Source: Rhodospirillaceae bacterium
Lineage (GTDB): Bacteria; Pseudomonadota; Alphaproteobacteria; Puniceispirillales; Puniceispirillaceae
Direction: 5' to 3'
Length of the DNA stretch: 32,447 nt
NCBI GenBank assembly: GCA_011522725.1
Contig: WTIL01000023.1
Location: 1-32,447 of the forward strand
Translations under genes and position numbers: made by a program
Part shown: piece by piece, positions 32,392 to 32,447 of the stretch
How the letters are laid out: each line of letters starts with the position of its first letter
Position numbering within the stretch: position 1 is the stretch's first letter
Notes under the pieces: model-generated
The model's input: only the letters and a program-made list of their open reading frames with translations
The model's database searches: none
What the model was told of the DNA's origin: nothing

Positions 32392-32447
32392 CTCGATCCA
32401 TCAAATGATGTGCTAACACGCTGTAATCGAAGCATTGTTGTTGTTTC
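32392..32447. other. AT-richer edge sequence after the tRNA
   Basis: The last 56 bases are visibly poorer in G and C than the rest of the window and hold no start of a gene I can support. They could be a plain intergenic region or the left edge of an element integrated at the tRNA. Too little is present to decide. Confidence 0.4.

Noticed and set aside
1-32447. Insertion sequences, prophage genes, CRISPR arrays or intrinsic terminators with clear T-runs
   Set aside because: None was found. Convergent gene pairs are separated by only 4-18 bases or overlap, and composition is even except for the last 56 bases.

Overview
This is a GC-rich, gene-dense stretch of alphaproteobacterial chromosome with almost only housekeeping genes. 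The lineage call rests on gene order: rpmH-rnpA-yidD-yidC-engB-argB, a HAD nucleotidase beside dapD-dapE, an SRP RNA gene upstream of dnaX, a membrane cytochrome c divergent from kdsB-pheA, and hemC-hemD with a Mic60-like gene and hemY. A free-living, aerobic, Gram-negative cell is implied by Kdo/LPS genes, cytochrome c and full biosynthetic capacity. The genus cannot be read from the sequence; a Rhodospirillales- or SAR116-like bacterium is only a guess.

Layout. (1) 1-1148, minus: a sensor histidine kinase, cut by the window edge and lacking an obvious ATG start. (2) 1162-5551, plus: promoter, rpmH, rnpA, yidD, yidC and engB (ribosome, RNase P and membrane insertion), then argB with its own likely promoter. 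(3) 5590-8944, plus: HAD pyrimidine nucleotidase, dapD, dapE and an unrecognised five-helix membrane protein, coupled by overlapping start and stop codons. (4) 8926-11172, minus: def-fmt-truA. (5) 11303-12364, plus: rmuC. (6) 12369-17005, minus: kdsB, pheA, the 4.5S SRP RNA, dnaX, ybaB, recR. (7) 17074-19544, plus: membrane-anchored cytochrome c, a HisN-type phosphatase and a GhrA-like 2-hydroxyacid dehydrogenase. (8) 19563-22366, minus: a MATE transporter followed by an M17 aminopeptidase. (9) 22531-25429, plus: an envelope glycolipid cassette (ArnT/PMT-type transferase, DPM/ArnC-type transferase, LpxB N-terminal-like membrane protein). (10) 25448-27901, minus: tsaD, gpsA, EVE-domain protein. 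(11) 28073-32282, plus: hemC, hemD, Mic60-like, HemY-like. (12) 32318-32391: tRNA-Thr(CGU), followed by AT-richer sequence to the edge.

No mobile element, CRISPR array or defence island is visible. No intergenic gap exceeds 300 bases. Neighbouring genes usually overlap by 1-4 bases (ATGA or TGATG), so translational coupling is common. I did not find a clearly new multi-gene system. The best candidates for a second look are the unknown DapE-coupled membrane protein, the three-gene envelope cassette, the hem-Mic60-HemY locus, and several small regulatory structures: the SRP RNA with a GAGA loop, a hairpin over the cytochrome c ribosome-binding site, a nearly leaderless hemC transcript, and a triplicated start-codon segment.
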